A DNA stretch of 64,000 bases from Hyphomicrobiales bacterium (GCA_900469445.1 UBXM01000006.1:124001-188000), one strand, 5' to 3'. Shown: positions 1 through 10,481, numbered from the stretch's first letter. Program-made: numbers and translations. Notes: generated by a model from the sequence alone, not told the origin.

Positions 1-1
1 G

Positions 2-1459
2 GCTTCGCAGCTCGACATGCGCGGCGATCCGGACAGCTGCGGCATCTGGGCGCCGTGCCTGACCTATTCCGATGGTCTGTTCTGGCTTGTCTACACGGAC
101 GTCAAGCGCAAGAGCGGCTCGTTCAAGGATGCGCATAATTACATGGTCACCGCGCCTTCGATCGAAGGTCTGTGGTCCGATCCGGTCTACATGAATTCCT
201 CCGGCTTCGATCCGTCGCTGTTCCATGACGATGATGGCCGCAAATACCATGTGAACCTGCTCTGGGATCACCGCGGCCGCCCGTCGCGTTTCGGCGGCAT
301 CGTGCTGCAGGAATATGATCCGGTAGAGAAGAAGCTGGTCGGGCCGATCTCCAACATCTTCAAGGGCTCGCCGCTCGGTCTTGCGGAAGGACCGCATCTC
401 TACAAGCGCGACGGCTGGTATTATCTGATCGTTGCCGAGGGTGGCACGGGTTACAGTCACGCGGTGACGATGGCGCGTTCACGCAATCTCACCGGGCCTT
501 ACGAACTGCATCCCGACACCCATGTCGTCACCTCGCGTTTCCACCCGGATGCGACCTTGCAACGCGGTGGGCATGGCGATTTCGTCGAGACGCCGGATGG
601 CGGCACCTACATGGTGCATCTGTGCAGCCGCCCGTTGCCGGGTCTCTACCGCTCTGTTCTGGGGCGCGAGACGTCCATCCAGAAATGTGTATGGGGTGAT
701 GACGGCTGGCTACGTCTGGAAGGCGAAAAATTTGTGCCGCAGGACGAGGTGCCGGCTCCTAACCTTCCGGCCCATCCTTTCCCGGTTGAGCCGGATCGGT
801 ATGAGTTCAACCCGGAAAACGGATTGCCGCTCGCCTTCCAATGGCTGCGCTCGCCCTATCCCGAACGGCTGTTCTCGCTGACGGAAAGGCCCGGTCACCT
901 GCGCCTCTTCGGGCGCGAGTCGGTCGGCTCGTGGTTCGAACAGTCGCTCGTGGCGCGGCGGCAGACGGATTTCGACTATGATGCGGAGACGGAAGTCGAT
1001 TGCGACCCGACCTCGCATCTGCAGATGGCCGGCCTGATCGCCTACTATAACCGCTTCGCCTACCACTATCTGTGCCTCAGCCATGACGAGAAGACCGGAC
1101 GCTCGCTGCAGATCTTCTACTGCAACGGTCAATGGCCGAACGGCATGACCATGCTCGGGCTGGACAATCCGATTTCGGTTGCGGATGGCCCGGTGCGCCT
1201 GCGGGTCGAGGTACGCGGGGCAGCTCTCCGCTTCTTCTACATGAAGGATGGTGCCTGGACGCGGATCGGGCCGGTTCTCGACAATTCCGTCCTTTCCGAC
1301 GAAAGCGGGGAAGGCGAGCAGAGCAAGATTACCGGCTCCTTCGTCGGCATCGGCAATTTCACCGGCGCCTTTGTCGGCATGGCGGCCCACGATCTCGGCG
1401 GGCTGGCGATGCCTGCCGACTTCTCACATTTCACCTATAAAAACCTTCCCAAGGAATGA
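2..1459 (+). CDS. Glycoside hydrolase family 43 beta-xylosidase/arabinofuranosidase, 5' end outside window
   Basis: The reading frame is open to the left edge, so only the C-terminal ~486 residues are present; the first in-window ATG at 17 is internal. The N-terminal part carries GH43 five-bladed propeller motifs: [16 protein letters not shown] (the Asp that modulates the acid) and [15 protein letters not shown], whose Glu is the general acid. The expected Asp base lies before the window. From about residue 290 the protein looks like the beta-sandwich C-terminal domain of GH43 xylosidases. It should remove xylose or arabinose from short plant-derived oligosaccharides. No signal peptide can be judged. 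The next gene, a sugar-ABC ATPase, starts 4 bp downstream, which suggests co-transcribed uptake and cleavage. Confidence 0.88.
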   Translation, partial: ASQLDMRGDPDSCGIWAPCLTYSDGLFWLVYTDVKRKSGSFKDAHNYMVTAPSIEGLWSDPVYMNSSGFDPSLFHDDDGRKYHVNLLWDHRGRPSRFGGIVLQEYDPVEKKLVGPISNIFKGSPLGLAEGPHLYKRDGWYYLIVAEGGTGYSHAVTMARSRNLTGPYELHPDTHVVTSRFHPDATLQRGGHGDFVETPDGGTYMVHLCSRPLPGLYRSVLGRETSIQKCVWGDDGWLRLEGEKFVPQDEVPAPNLPAHPFPVEPDRYEFNPENGLPLAFQWLRSPYPERLFSLTERPGHLRLFGRESVGSWFEQSLVARRQTDFDYDAETEVDCDPTSHLQMAGLIAYYNRFAYHYLCLSHDEKTGRSLQIFYCNGQWPNGMTMLGLDNPISVADGPVRLRVEVRGAALRFFYMKDGAWTRIGPVLDNSVLSDESGEGEQSKITGSFVGIGNFTGAFVGMAAHDLGGLAMPADFSHFTYKNLPKE

Positions 1460-1463
1460 TCCG

Positions 1464-2465
<1,002 letters not shown>

Positions 2466-2487
2466 AGGCCTACATCCTGCGCGCCGT

Positions 2488-3879
2488 TCAGGCGCGCAGG
2501 GCTGTTGCCGGAGACTGGCGATAGGCGAGAAGCGCTGGAATTGCCGCAAGCACGGCGGCAAAGCCGAGGAATGCCAATGCCAGACGCAGATCCTCACGGA
2601 TGAAACCAACCGGCAGGATGACGCCGCTTTTGGCCGTGAACAGCTGCGCGCCGACCTGGGCGGCGCCGAGACCCAACAGGAAGCCGATGCCGATGCCAAG
2701 CGCCACGAGCAGGAAGAGTTCCAGCCAGACGATGGTGAACACGGAGGCGCGCAGTGCGCCGAAGGCACGCAAAGCCCCGATCTGACGGCGCCTTTGACCG
2801 ACATGGATGACCGTGACCAGAACCAGCGCCGCGGCAACCAGTCCCTGCGAACCTGCCGCGACTGCGCTCAACACCATCTTGGCGTCACCAAGCGTCGCAT
2901 AAAGGCGTGTCAGGACTTCACCCGGAAACACACCGAGCGTATTGCCGGTACGATATTCCTGGCGCAACCGGTAGGCATCGGCAATCGTCTTCGGCTTGAC
3001 GAGGATCGCCGGCAGGCCGGGAGTGGATGCACCGAAGGTTTCGACGATCGGCGCATCGGGATCTATGCTGCCGTGATGATCGCTTTCGACATGGGCGGAG
3101 GACGCGGCACCGAGCGCGAAGGCGTATTTCTGCGGCTGTGAAGCCGGCATCTCGGCTACGGGCTTGGCGTCATCCGCTTCAGCATCGGCATGGGCGGCCT
3201 CATCGTGCTCTTCGCCCTCATGCGCGTGATCGTGACCATCCTCGTCGTGATGTTCTTCCTCATGACCATGCTCCGCGCCGAGGCCATGGACATGCCAGAC
3301 GGCCTGGATCGGCACCAGAATGGCGCGGTCCCAGGGCGTACCGGTAGGCTGCAGCTTGCCGACGACCTTGTAGGGTGCGCCGGCATGGGTGTGGCCACCG
3401 GTCTCGGCGGTGCCATGCATGGGTTTGATCTCCGCGCCCAGCGGCAGGTCGACCGCCGCACCGAGAACCGCTTCACCCTCCAGCGCAAACATCTTGCCCT
3501 CGGCAAAGCCGGTCGTGGTGCTGTCGACGAGTTTCGTGGTGGTGCCGATGATCGGATAACCCGCAAAACTGTCGCCAAAGCCGACAGGGGCCGCCCAATC
3601 GACGCGGGGATCGGTGGAGAGCTTTGTCAGGACGGCACCTTCGACGAGAGGGAGAGGGGCCGGCTGAAGGAAAATAGAGGAAAGGACGAGCTGCGTTTCG
3701 CTGCCGGCGGCGCCGACGACGAGATCGAACTTGTCGGCGGCACGGGCGCTACCGAGGCGCAGCGACCGCTCCTGCAGCGTGACCGCCACTCCGAGCGCGG
3801 TTGCCAGCGCCACCAGCAGCACGACGACGGCTCCGCCGAGCCAGAGACGGCGCAGATCCGCGAGAATGAAGCCGATCAT
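2488..3879 (-). CDS. FtsX/MacB-type ABC permease with His-rich loop, putative metal system
   Basis: A 463-residue membrane protein with one N-terminal transmembrane helix, a large extracytoplasmic domain and three C-terminal helices, the layout of MacB/LolC-like permeases. Near the middle (about residues 190-250) is a loop very rich in His, Asp and Glu (repeats such as HGHEEEHHDEDGHDHAHEGEE), a likely divalent-metal binding segment. Its ATG overlaps the stop of the ATPase gene upstream (ATGA). With that ATPase and the periplasmic protein further upstream it resembles the zinc-starvation cluster of Pseudomonas (PA4063-PA4066). The zinc link is inferred from the His-rich loop and the gene set. 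Last gene of the leftward operon. Confidence 0.82.
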   Translation of the reverse strand: MIGFILADLRRLWLGGAVVVLLVALATALGVAVTLQERSLRLGSARAADKFDLVVGAAGSETQLVLSSIFLQPAPLPLVEGAVLTKLSTDPRVDWAAPVGFGDSFAGYPIIGTTTKLVDSTTTGFAEGKMFALEGEAVLGAAVDLPLGAEIKPMHGTAETGGHTHAGAPYKVVGKLQPTGTPWDRAILVPIQAVWHVHGLGAEHGHEEEHHDEDGHDHAHEGEEHDEAAHADAEADDAKPVAEMPASQPQKYAFALGAASSAHVESDHHGSIDPDAPIVETFGASTPGLPAILVKPKTIADAYRLRQEYRTGNTLGVFPGEVLTRLYATLGDAKMVLSAVAAGSQGLVAAALVLVTVIHVGQRRRQIGALRAFGALRASVFTIVWLELFLLVALGIGIGFLLGLGAAQVGAQLFTAKSGVILPVGFIREDLRLALAFLGFAAVLAAIPALLAYRQSPATALRA

Positions 3880-4565
3880 GCTGCAATGTCCTTGGCTTGC
3901 GTATCGCCGGTGATCCTGCCGCTTCGGAGTGACAGGCGGCGGTCAAGCCGTTCGATGAGGCGAGGGTCATGGGTGGCAATGATCAGCGTGCTGCCGGCAT
4001 CCGCGGCGACGGAAAGAAGAAGGTCTCCCACCGCTTCACCGCTTTCGAGATCGAGGCTTGCCGTCGGTTCATCGGCAATGATGACGCCGGGCTGGCGTAA
4101 AAGTGCCCGGGCGATCGCGACACGCTGCATCTCGCCGCGCGACATGGTCTCGACATGCTGTTCAGGACGCTTCAAGCTGACGGTCGAAAGCAGCGTATGA
4201 GCGCGCTGGACGAGATCGGCATTCGCGACGCGTGACAGACGTGCGGGCAGCAGGATGTTGTCGAGCGCCGAAAGGCCCGGAAAGAGATGAAAATCCTGCA
4301 TGACAAGGCCGATATTGGCGGCTCGCCAGCGGTCGCGGCGGCCTTCGGAGAAATCCGCGATATTGTCGGATCCCCAGACGACGCGGCCGGTTTTGACACG
4401 TTCCAGTCCGGCGATGACGTTGATGAGCGTGCTTTTGCCCGAGCCGGAGCCGCCCGTCAGTGCAACACGGCTGCCAGCGGCGATCTCTAGCTTTTCGATG
4501 GCAAGCACTGGTGTCGCCAGGCCGGGGAAGGAAACGGCCAGATTTTCGATTTTCAGCGAAAGCAT
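3876..4565 (-). CDS. LolD-type ABC transporter ATP-binding protein
   Basis: A 229-residue ATPase of the LolD/MacB class that would power the neighbouring FtsX-type permease. Walker A GGSGSGKS is at residues 38-45, the Q-loop is VMQDFHLFP, Walker B is VIIADEPT, and the H-loop is IIATHD. The signature motif is MSRGEMQR instead of LSGGQQQR, a common variant in this subfamily. I chose the ATG at 4565, which gives the canonical MLSLKIENL start; longer upstream versions would overlap the preceding gene. It overlaps the permease gene by 4 bp and follows the periplasmic protein gene by 4 bp, so the three genes are one transcription unit. Confidence 0.9.
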   Translation of the reverse strand: MLSLKIENLAVSFPGLATPVLAIEKLEIAAGSRVALTGGSGSGKSTLINVIAGLERVKTGRVVWGSDNIADFSEGRRDRWRAANIGLVMQDFHLFPGLSALDNILLPARLSRVANADLVQRAHTLLSTVSLKRPEQHVETMSRGEMQRVAIARALLRQPGVIIADEPTASLDLESGEAVGDLLLSVAADAGSTLIIATHDPRLIERLDRRLSLRSGRITGDTQAKDIAA

Positions 4566-4569
4566 GTCT

Positions 4570-5049
4570 TCAAACCGTCGCGTATTCGGCCTGGCGGATG
4601 CGCAGCAGGCTGACAAAGCCGGTTTCCGGATCGGTCCACGATCCCATTTCCAGCGTGCCGCGCACTTCGATCGTTTGACTGGGCTGGGTGAAGGTCTGCT
4701 TTTCGCCGAGATAAACGACGACGATATTGTCCGGCCAGTCGCTATCGGTAGAGCAGAAGGGGCAGATCGACATCGGGATTTCGGTCAGTACGAAGAACTG
4801 GGCTTCGGCCTTCAGCGGCGGCGCCATGAAACCGCGCATGGCGATGTCCTTGCCGCTCAGCTGCTTGACCTTTTCGGAAAATTCCAGCCCGAGAACGCTG
4901 ACCTTGCCGTACAGCTCATCGAATGTGATGTCGCTATTGGCCTGTGCGCGTGTTCCGGTGGCCAGCAGGGGCAGACCGGCGATAAGGCCCAAAGTCATGG
5001 TCTGAAGGGTCTGGCGGCGATTGAACCGCACCCGCTCAGGCTTGCTCAT
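4570..5049 (-). CDS. Periplasmic DUF3299-like protein with Tat-like signal
   Basis: First gene of the leftward three-gene metal cluster, 159 residues. The N-terminus has a twin-arginine-like motif (NRRQTLQ) followed by a hydrophobic stretch and a cleavage-like ATGTRAQA, so the product is probably exported. The mature part carries GFMAPPL and ICPFC, resembling the DUF3299 family found beside LolD/FtsX-type systems. The CPFC pair could bind a metal or form a disulfide. Of two in-frame ATGs, the second (5049) sits 7 nt after an AGGAGA ribosome site, while the first abuts it, so the second is preferred. Function unknown beyond association with this transporter. Confidence 0.72.
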   Translation of the reverse strand: MSKPERVRFNRRQTLQTMTLGLIAGLPLLATGTRAQANSDITFDELYGKVSVLGLEFSEKVKQLSGKDIAMRGFMAPPLKAEAQFFVLTEIPMSICPFCSTDSDWPDNIVVVYLGEKQTFTQPSQTIEVRGTLEMGSWTDPETGFVSLLRIRQAEYATV

Positions 5050-5100
5050 GACCATTCTCCTTCGTGAAAATGTCTGTTCATTTCATGCGTGCAGGCCCCA

Positions 5101-5116
5101 CATTACAACGGTTATG
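5101..5116. promoter_or_regulatory. Imperfect palindrome upstream of the metal-transport operon (possible Zur-type operator)
   Basis: The sequence CATTAC-AACG-GTTATG is a 6-4-6 inverted repeat with one mismatch, about 50 bp before the first gene of the DUF3299/LolD/FtsX operon. Fur-family zinc repressors (Zur) bind AT-rich palindromes of similar shape. The match to a Zur consensus is only partial, so this is a position-based guess. Confidence 0.25.
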
Positions 5117-5127
5117 CGAGAGGCCCG

Positions 5128-5168
5128 AAAAAAATCGTGAGGGCACGCCATAACGGCGTGCCCTCACG
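5128..5168 (-). terminator. Rho-independent terminator of the alkaline phosphatase gene
   Basis: A perfect 14-bp stem (CGTGAGGGCACGCC with its complement) has a 5-nt loop ATAAC, and on the minus strand it is followed by a run of seven U. It lies 12 bp past the stop of the leftward phosphatase gene, between it and the metal-transport operon. Confidence 0.9.
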
Positions 5169-5179
5169 GCATCCAAGTC

Positions 5180-6934
5180 TTAGTTGGTCTGCTTTGCTCC
5201 GAGAGCGAACGCTTCGGCGAGGCCCTTGTAGACATCGCTCTGTTCCATGTAGCCGCGGAAGCCTTCGGCGCCCGGGCCTTCGGCCTGAAGGACGACGTCG
5301 TCAACGGCATGAACGCCGCTGTCCGAGCTCTTCGGGATGATGCCCTCTACGAATACGGCGCCGGGAACGTCCTTGTACTGTTCGTTGGCGATATATTCCT
5401 TCTTTTCGTTCTGGATGGCCGGTGCGAACGGGGCATCGAGCTTCGGGCGGAAGGTTTCGTAGTGGTCAGGGCCGTTATTGGCGTTCAGGAACAGGCGACG
5501 CGTAACGTCGACCTTGTCCGGATAACCGTCGCCGTCCTTGTCTTCGTAGTTCGGGAAGCCGGCTTCGGCATAGGTGCCGACCTTTTCGCGCATGATATCG
5601 CCCGGCTTTTCGTCATCGACGGTGCCGATGATGGAAACGCCGTGGGTATGGTCACCGGTGACGACGATCAGCGTGTCGGGGTTCTTGGCTGCGAATTCGC
5701 GGGCAACGCCGATGGCCTTGTCGAATTCGATCGTGTCGATGACGGCACGATCCCAGTCGAGCGGGTGGGACATCTTGTCGACGTTTGCGGCTTCGACCAT
5801 GAGGAAGAAACCGTCAGGGTTTTTCGACAGGTTGTCGAGAGCAACCTTGGTCATTTCGACGAGACCAGGCTGTTCCGGAAACTTGGAAACGGTGCCCTTC
5901 TTGAGGAACTCGCGATCAAGCGTCGTGTCCATGTTGCCGGTGTGGAACAGGCCGAGGATCTTGCCGCTATTGCTGCCGGCAGCCGTTGCGAGCTCACCCT
6001 TGCTGGTTGCCAGCGTGTAGCCGGCTTCCTTGAACATGGCGACATAATCCTTGTCGTCCTTGCGCTTCGAACCGGGAGTTGCCTGCGGCAGGAAATAGGC
6101 CGAACCGCCGCCAAGCACGACTTCCGGCTTCATGTCGAACAGCATACCGTTGATCTCGGCCTTGTCGCCACGCTTGCGGGTATGGGCGACAACGGCAGCC
6201 GGCGTTGCGTCCTGCAGTTCGGCGGTCGAGACGATGCCGATCGACTTCTTGGTCTGGCGGCGCAGGGCTTCGGCGAGGGTTTCAACCTTCGGGTCATCCG
6301 TCGACGAAGAGGTTCGGTCGGCATAAACGCCGATGGCGTTCACGGCGGTCTTGTGACCGGTCATGTAGGCCGACATGGTGTTGGCGCTATCCGTGGCGAT
6401 CGCGTCGGTGGCGGAGGTGCCGATGAAGGCGACCGGCGGCACGTCATCCATGTTGAGGCGGCCGTTGGCCTTGCCCTCGGTCATGCCCTTGGACATGATA
6501 CGGGCAGCGGTGCGGTGGGCGACAGAAAGGCCATCGGCGATCAGGAAGATGACGTTCTTGGCTTTGGCCTGTTCCGGGGTGCCGTAAACCGTCCAGGTGA
6601 TGTTCTTGGTTTCGCTGCCAGCCGCAACTTCAACCTTGTAGTCGCCTGCATTGGCAAGCGTCACGCCGCGCAGAATGACGGCCGAACCGAGGACCTTGTC
6701 CTTGTTCTTTTCCTCGGCGACGAACTCGGCTTCCTTGCCGAGTGCAGCCTTGTAATCCTGGCCGTTGACGGTGATCTTGACGTCTTCCGGCTTCACGACG
6801 GTATCGAACTCGACTTTGAAATCAAACGGCGAACCGGTCAGGATCGTCGCGCGGTCAAGCGGATAAACTTCGGCAGCCTGAGCGGCGCCGGCAAGAATGG
6901 TCGTGGCGACCAAAGCGGAAAAAAGAGTGCGCAT
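5180..6934 (-). CDS. Secreted alkaline phosphatase (PhoA superfamily)
   Basis: A 584-residue phosphomonoesterase with an N-terminal signal peptide (MRTLF..., cleavage near AAQAA at 20-21). Residues ~22-115 form an extra N-terminal domain before the catalytic fold. LIADGLS supplies the first metal-binding Asp (about 134), TDSANTMSAYMTG supplies the Ser nucleophile (about 183), and NVDKMSHPLDWD and VVTGDHTHG supply later metal ligands. It releases phosphate from organic esters in the periplasm or outside the cell. The ATG at 6934 was chosen because it begins a clear signal peptide; an upstream in-frame extension to 7051 has no such logic. A Pho box lies 51 bp upstream and a strong terminator follows, so it is monocistronic and likely phosphate-regulated. 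Confidence 0.9.
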   Translation of the reverse strand: MRTLFSALVATTILAGAAQAAEVYPLDRATILTGSPFDFKVEFDTVVKPEDVKITVNGQDYKAALGKEAEFVAEEKNKDKVLGSAVILRGVTLANAGDYKVEVAAGSETKNITWTVYGTPEQAKAKNVIFLIADGLSVAHRTAARIMSKGMTEGKANGRLNMDDVPPVAFIGTSATDAIATDSANTMSAYMTGHKTAVNAIGVYADRTSSSTDDPKVETLAEALRRQTKKSIGIVSTAELQDATPAAVVAHTRKRGDKAEINGMLFDMKPEVVLGGGSAYFLPQATPGSKRKDDKDYVAMFKEAGYTLATSKGELATAAGSNSGKILGLFHTGNMDTTLDREFLKKGTVSKFPEQPGLVEMTKVALDNLSKNPDGFFLMVEAANVDKMSHPLDWDRAVIDTIEFDKAIGVAREFAAKNPDTLIVVTGDHTHGVSIIGTVDDEKPGDIMREKVGTYAEAGFPNYEDKDGDGYPDKVDVTRRLFLNANNGPDHYETFRPKLDAPFAPAIQNEKKEYIANEQYKDVPGAVFVEGIIPKSSDSGVHAVDDVVLQAEGPGAEGFRGYMEQSDVYKGLAEAFALGAKQTN

Positions 6935-6984
6935 ATTCCCCTCACGGATATGTGAAAACGACGCTACTTCCCTAGTCCCGCCAT

Positions 6985-7002
6985 GTGACAGTCGCATGAC
7001 TT
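6985..7002 (-). promoter_or_regulatory. Pho box (PhoB binding site)
   Basis: On the minus strand the site reads AAGTCAT-GCGA-CTGTCAC. This is two 7-bp direct half-sites separated by 4 bp, close to the PhoB consensus CTGTCAT-N4-CTGTCAT (5/7 and 6/7). It lies about 50 bp upstream of the phosphatase start. Confidence 0.65.
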
Positions 7003-7225
7003 GAGCGGCAAAATTGCTTGCGGCTTTTCGCCGGAAGGGACGATCCGACACGCGCCGTCGGGCATGAAAGGGCGCCCAAAAAACCTGTTCTCAACCTGAG
7101 CAGATCTCATGGTTGCGGGTAAATATGTGGGAATTTCTCCAGATTTGCGGTCGCCTTGGCTTGTTTCATCCGGACCTGTCACCTAGCCATCGGTACCGCA
7201 GAGAAATATCGACAGGAAGATTGGC

Positions 7226-8095
7226 ATGATCGACGGTACCGGAAACTACGCGATGCCCGGAACATGCTTTTTCGATCTGTCTCCGGCAGCAGGTGGCGAA
7301 CCTTATCGGATATTCCTTTCGGTCCCCGCCGGCGAGCCACCAGCCCAAGGTTGGCCGCTTCTTGTAACGACGGACGGCAATGCGACCTTCCCATTTGCAG
7401 TTGCCAGCCTCGTCACGCAGGCGCCCTATCCAGCGGCAACGAATGTCGGCTGGGGCGTCGTCGCAGCGATCGGTTATCCCGGCGACGAACCGTATAATGC
7501 GATGCGGCGAGCATGGGACCTAGGGCCGCCGCCGGTCAAATCCTATCCGCCTTACTTTGAGGGCGGTCCTCCGGTTCTGATCGGAGGGACAGGGGAATTG
7601 CTGCGTTTTATCGAGAGCGAGTTGCTGCCCAAAATTGCGGGCATGGTCCGCATTGACCCGGCGCGCCGATCGCTTTTCGGCCACTCGTTCGGCGGTCTTT
7701 TCACGCTTTTCGCCTTGTTCGAACGCCCGCAACTGTTCGTCAACTGGATTGCTGCCAGCCCCACCATCTACTGGGAAGGAAGCGAGATACTCAACAATGA
7801 AGCGAGGCGTCAGGCTGCGACCGGCAATGCGCCTTTCCTGCATCTCTCCGCCGGTGAGTACGAGGGTGATGAACTGGCTCCGTTTCAGTATCGCAACGAG
7901 GATGCCGCCTCGCGTCTGGAGAAGCGGAAGATGGAACGTACCGTCGCGCTTGCTCAGGAAATGGCCGAACGACTGAACGGAACGGCCGACGGGATCCGAA
8001 CCCAATTCGAGCTTTTTGCCGGTGAAACGCACATGTCGGTCGTCGGACCGGCCGTCAATCGCGCGATCAGCATCGCTTTCGCCGTCAAGACATGA
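7226..8095 (+). CDS. Alpha/beta hydrolase, siderophore-esterase type (Fes/IroE family)
   Basis: A 289-residue serine hydrolase of the esterase PF00756 family. The nucleophile elbow GHSFGG places the catalytic Ser at about residue 154, and ETHMSV near the C-terminus supplies the likely His. No signal peptide is visible, which suggests a cytoplasmic or IroE-like role. It lies 213 bp upstream of a TonB-dependent siderophore receptor and the fhu-type importer on the same strand, so the likely role is hydrolysis of an imported ferric siderophore to release iron. The substrate cannot be told from sequence. Confidence 0.82.
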   Translation: MIDGTGNYAMPGTCFFDLSPAAGGEPYRIFLSVPAGEPPAQGWPLLVTTDGNATFPFAVASLVTQAPYPAATNVGWGVVAAIGYPGDEPYNAMRRAWDLGPPPVKSYPPYFEGGPPVLIGGTGELLRFIESELLPKIAGMVRIDPARRSLFGHSFGGLFTLFALFERPQLFVNWIAASPTIYWEGSEILNNEARRQAATGNAPFLHLSAGEYEGDELAPFQYRNEDAASRLEKRKMERTVALAQEMAERLNGTADGIRTQFELFAGETHMSVVGPAVNRAISIAFAVKT

Positions 8096-8142
8096 TCCGT
8101 CAGCCGCGTAGTGTGGCAATTTTGTGACCCGAGCACAAAAGT

Positions 8143-8157
8143 TGATTTGTCCTGTCA
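8143..8157 (+). promoter_or_regulatory. Candidate iron-responsive operator (TGA-N9-TCA)
   Basis: TGATTTGTCCTGTCA fits the rhizobial IRO pattern TGA-N9-TCA bound by RirA, in the gap between the esterase and the TonB receptor, about 150 bp before the receptor start. The pattern is short and can occur by chance, so this rests on position as much as sequence. Confidence 0.35.
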
Positions 8158-8308
8158 TGTTTCATTGATCCTCCCTGAACCGGCTCCTATAGCTGCCCTC
8201 CAGTGAGTTCGCTCATCCGGCGAAGTTCTTCAATTCGCTTATCTTCTCATTCGTGATCCGTCCTGGATCGCGCCATCCCAGCTTGCCGCTTGCCAAAAGG
8301 ATCGGGCA

Positions 8309-10435
8309 ATGACATTCCCTTTTCATCAGTTTCCTGCCCGCCGCCGTCTTCTCGGTTCCACCATACTGGTCGGTGCCATGACTGCAGCACTCATGCCGAT
8401 CACGGCTTTTGCGCAGGATGCTGGTGGCGCGACGCAGCTTGCACCGATCGTCCTTCAAGGTGGCGCCCAGACGATCGGTGAAGATAACGACACGATCGTG
8501 CCTGAGCGCACCGTTTCAGCGACGAAGACGGATACACCGCTCGTCGAGACACCACGTTCGGTTTCCGTCGTGACCCGCGCCGAGATGGAACAGCGTGCCG
8601 TGACCGACATGATCCAGGCGACGCGCTACAGTTCCGGCGTTGCGACCGGTGGTTTCGGTTACGACCCGCGTTTCGATCAGATCACCATCCGCGGTATCGA
8701 GACGACGATGGACGGCGATTTTCGCGACGGGTTGCGCCAGCCGGTGATGACCTATGGCGCATTCATGACGGAAATCTACACACTTGACCGTGTGGAGGTT
8801 CTGAAAGGACCGGTCTCAGTAATGTACGGTGCGGCAAGCGCTGCCGGCATTGTCAACAAGATTTCCAAACTGCCTCAGAAGGAGGCTCACAACGAGGTCG
8901 AGCTTCAATACGGCACGATCGGCCGCAAGCAGGCAGCCTTCGATTTCGGTGGCCCGGTCGGCGAAAATGACGACCTATTCTATCGTGTGGTGGGCCTTGT
9001 CCGTGAGGGTGAGAGCAATTTCGACATTCAGGACGACCGGTATCTGCTGCAGCCGTCCTTCACCTGGGAGCCGACCGACAGCACCAGGCTCACCGTCTAC
9101 GGTCTGGCCCAAAAGAGTGAAGGCGAAGCAAGCGCCTGGACAAAGATAAACGACGGCGAAATCTTTCGCGTCAGCGACCCGGAATACGATTATCAGAAGG
9201 TCACTCAATATCAGCTGGGTTACCAGTTCGAACACGAGTTCGACAACGGCCTGACTTTCCGCCAGAACGCACGTGTGAGCGATCTCTCGCTCAAGGCGCG
9301 ATATGCCGACCGGTCGACGATGTTCAGTGATCCTACGGCCCGCTGGGATACTTCGGCGGTTACAGACGATGTACGGGCCTTCCAGATCGACAACCAGCTC
9401 CAAGCCAAGTTCGATACAGGAGCCATGTCCCACACCGCTCTCTTCGGGCTGGATTACACTGCGGTCAACTCCGATTATGCTGTTGGTTTTGCCGACACGC
9501 TGCCTTCCGACATCGGCAGCGCACCGACGCCTGAGCTGGCGAGCTTTACAAGCAACGATCTTCGCCAGACAGGTCTTTATGCCCAGGACCAGGTGGAGCT
9601 TGGAAACTGGCGCTTCGTAGGCGGCCTGCGATACGATTGGCTGCATCAGGAAACCTGGGACAAGACCAACGTCACGGGTGCGCAGAAGGATGACGGCGCA
9701 TTGTCGGGGCAGGTTGGCCTTCTCTACCTCTTCGACAACGGTATTGCGCCTTATGTGAGCTACGGAACCTCGTTCGTGCCGTCTTCGCAGCGCTCCGCTT
9801 CAGGTGGTTTGCTGGAGCCGACGAAAGGCCGCCAGATCGAAGCCGGTATCAAGTACCAACCGGAGGGCGGGGACGTCTCGCTCAGCACAAGCGTCTATCG
9901 TCTGGTGGAGACCGGAAAACCGCAATATGTCGGGGCGAACGGCCCAGTCTACATCTACGAGAACTCGGGTGAAAATACCTATACCGGGTTTGAAGTGGAG
10001 GGCCGCAAGACCTTCGAAAACGGTATCAGCCTGATTGCTGCCTACACTTACACGCACTCCGAAATTACTGACAATGTTACAGGCAGCCTCATCGGCAACA
10101 CGCCGACGACCACGCCCCGCCATATGGCTTCGCTCTGGGCAAATTACGCCGCACCCGAAGACATGGCGATCGGCGGTCTCAGCATCGGTGCCGGTATTCG
10201 CGCGGTGAGCAACTCCTATACCGACGACGCCAACACGGCCAAGAATGGCGGTGCTGTCTATTTCGACGCGTCTCTATCCTACGACTTCGGGGTGAAGTCG
10301 CTGGAACTGCAGGGACTGTCTCTGGCGGTCAGCGCAACGAACCTTGCCGATCGCGAGGAACAGGTCTGCAATGGCGGATACTGCTATTTCGGCCAGGGCC
10401 GCACGGTTCTGGGTTCGCTGAAGTATAAGTGGTAA
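8309..10435 (+). CDS. fhuA: TonB-dependent ferric siderophore receptor (ferrichrome/hydroxamate type)
   Basis: A 708-residue outer-membrane receptor. The N-terminus has a signal peptide ending near TAFAQDA. The plug domain contains TPRSVSVVTRAEM, the IRGIETTMDGDFRDG segment and DRVEVLKGPVSVMYG, typical of siderophore receptors. The remaining ~500 residues are the beta-barrel, ending in an aromatic-rich strand (LGSLKYKW) as outer-membrane barrels do. It brings a ferric siderophore into the periplasm using TonB energy. The fhuC, fhuD and fhuB genes follow with short gaps, so the four form an iron-uptake operon. The exact siderophore is inferred from neighbours. Confidence 0.9.
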   Translation: MTFPFHQFPARRRLLGSTILVGAMTAALMPITAFAQDAGGATQLAPIVLQGGAQTIGEDNDTIVPERTVSATKTDTPLVETPRSVSVVTRAEMEQRAVTDMIQATRYSSGVATGGFGYDPRFDQITIRGIETTMDGDFRDGLRQPVMTYGAFMTEIYTLDRVEVLKGPVSVMYGAASAAGIVNKISKLPQKEAHNEVELQYGTIGRKQAAFDFGGPVGENDDLFYRVVGLVREGESNFDIQDDRYLLQPSFTWEPTDSTRLTVYGLAQKSEGEASAWTKINDGEIFRVSDPEYDYQKVTQYQLGYQFEHEFDNGLTFRQNARVSDLSLKARYADRSTMFSDPTARWDTSAVTDDVRAFQIDNQLQAKFDTGAMSHTALFGLDYTAVNSDYAVGFADTLPSDIGSAPTPELASFTSNDLRQTGLYAQDQVELGNWRFVGGLRYDWLHQETWDKTNVTGAQKDDGALSGQVGLLYLFDNGIAPYVSYGTSFVPSSQRSASGGLLEPTKGRQIEAGIKYQPEGGDVSLSTSVYRLVETGKPQYVGANGPVYIYENSGENTYTGFEVEGRKTFENGISLIAAYTYTHSEITDNVTGSLIGNTPTTTPRHMASLWANYAAPEDMAIGGLSIGAGIRAVSNSYTDDANTAKNGGAVYFDASLSYDFGVKSLELQGLSLAVSATNLADREEQVCNGGYCYFGQGRTVLGSLKYKW

Positions 10436-10481
10436 GACTGGCAGCCGCCCACCGTATCTCATTCTTGACATAGGGGGCGGC

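Noticed and set aside
5309-6955. Long open frame (548 codons) opposite the alkaline phosphatase gene
   Set aside because: It is antisense to a well-supported phosphatase, has no recognisable domain, and arises from high-GC codon bias.
7097-7109. TGAG-N5-CTCA palindrome upstream of the siderophore esterase
   Set aside because: It does not fit the iron-responsive operator spacing (TGA-N9-TCA) and is too short to support.
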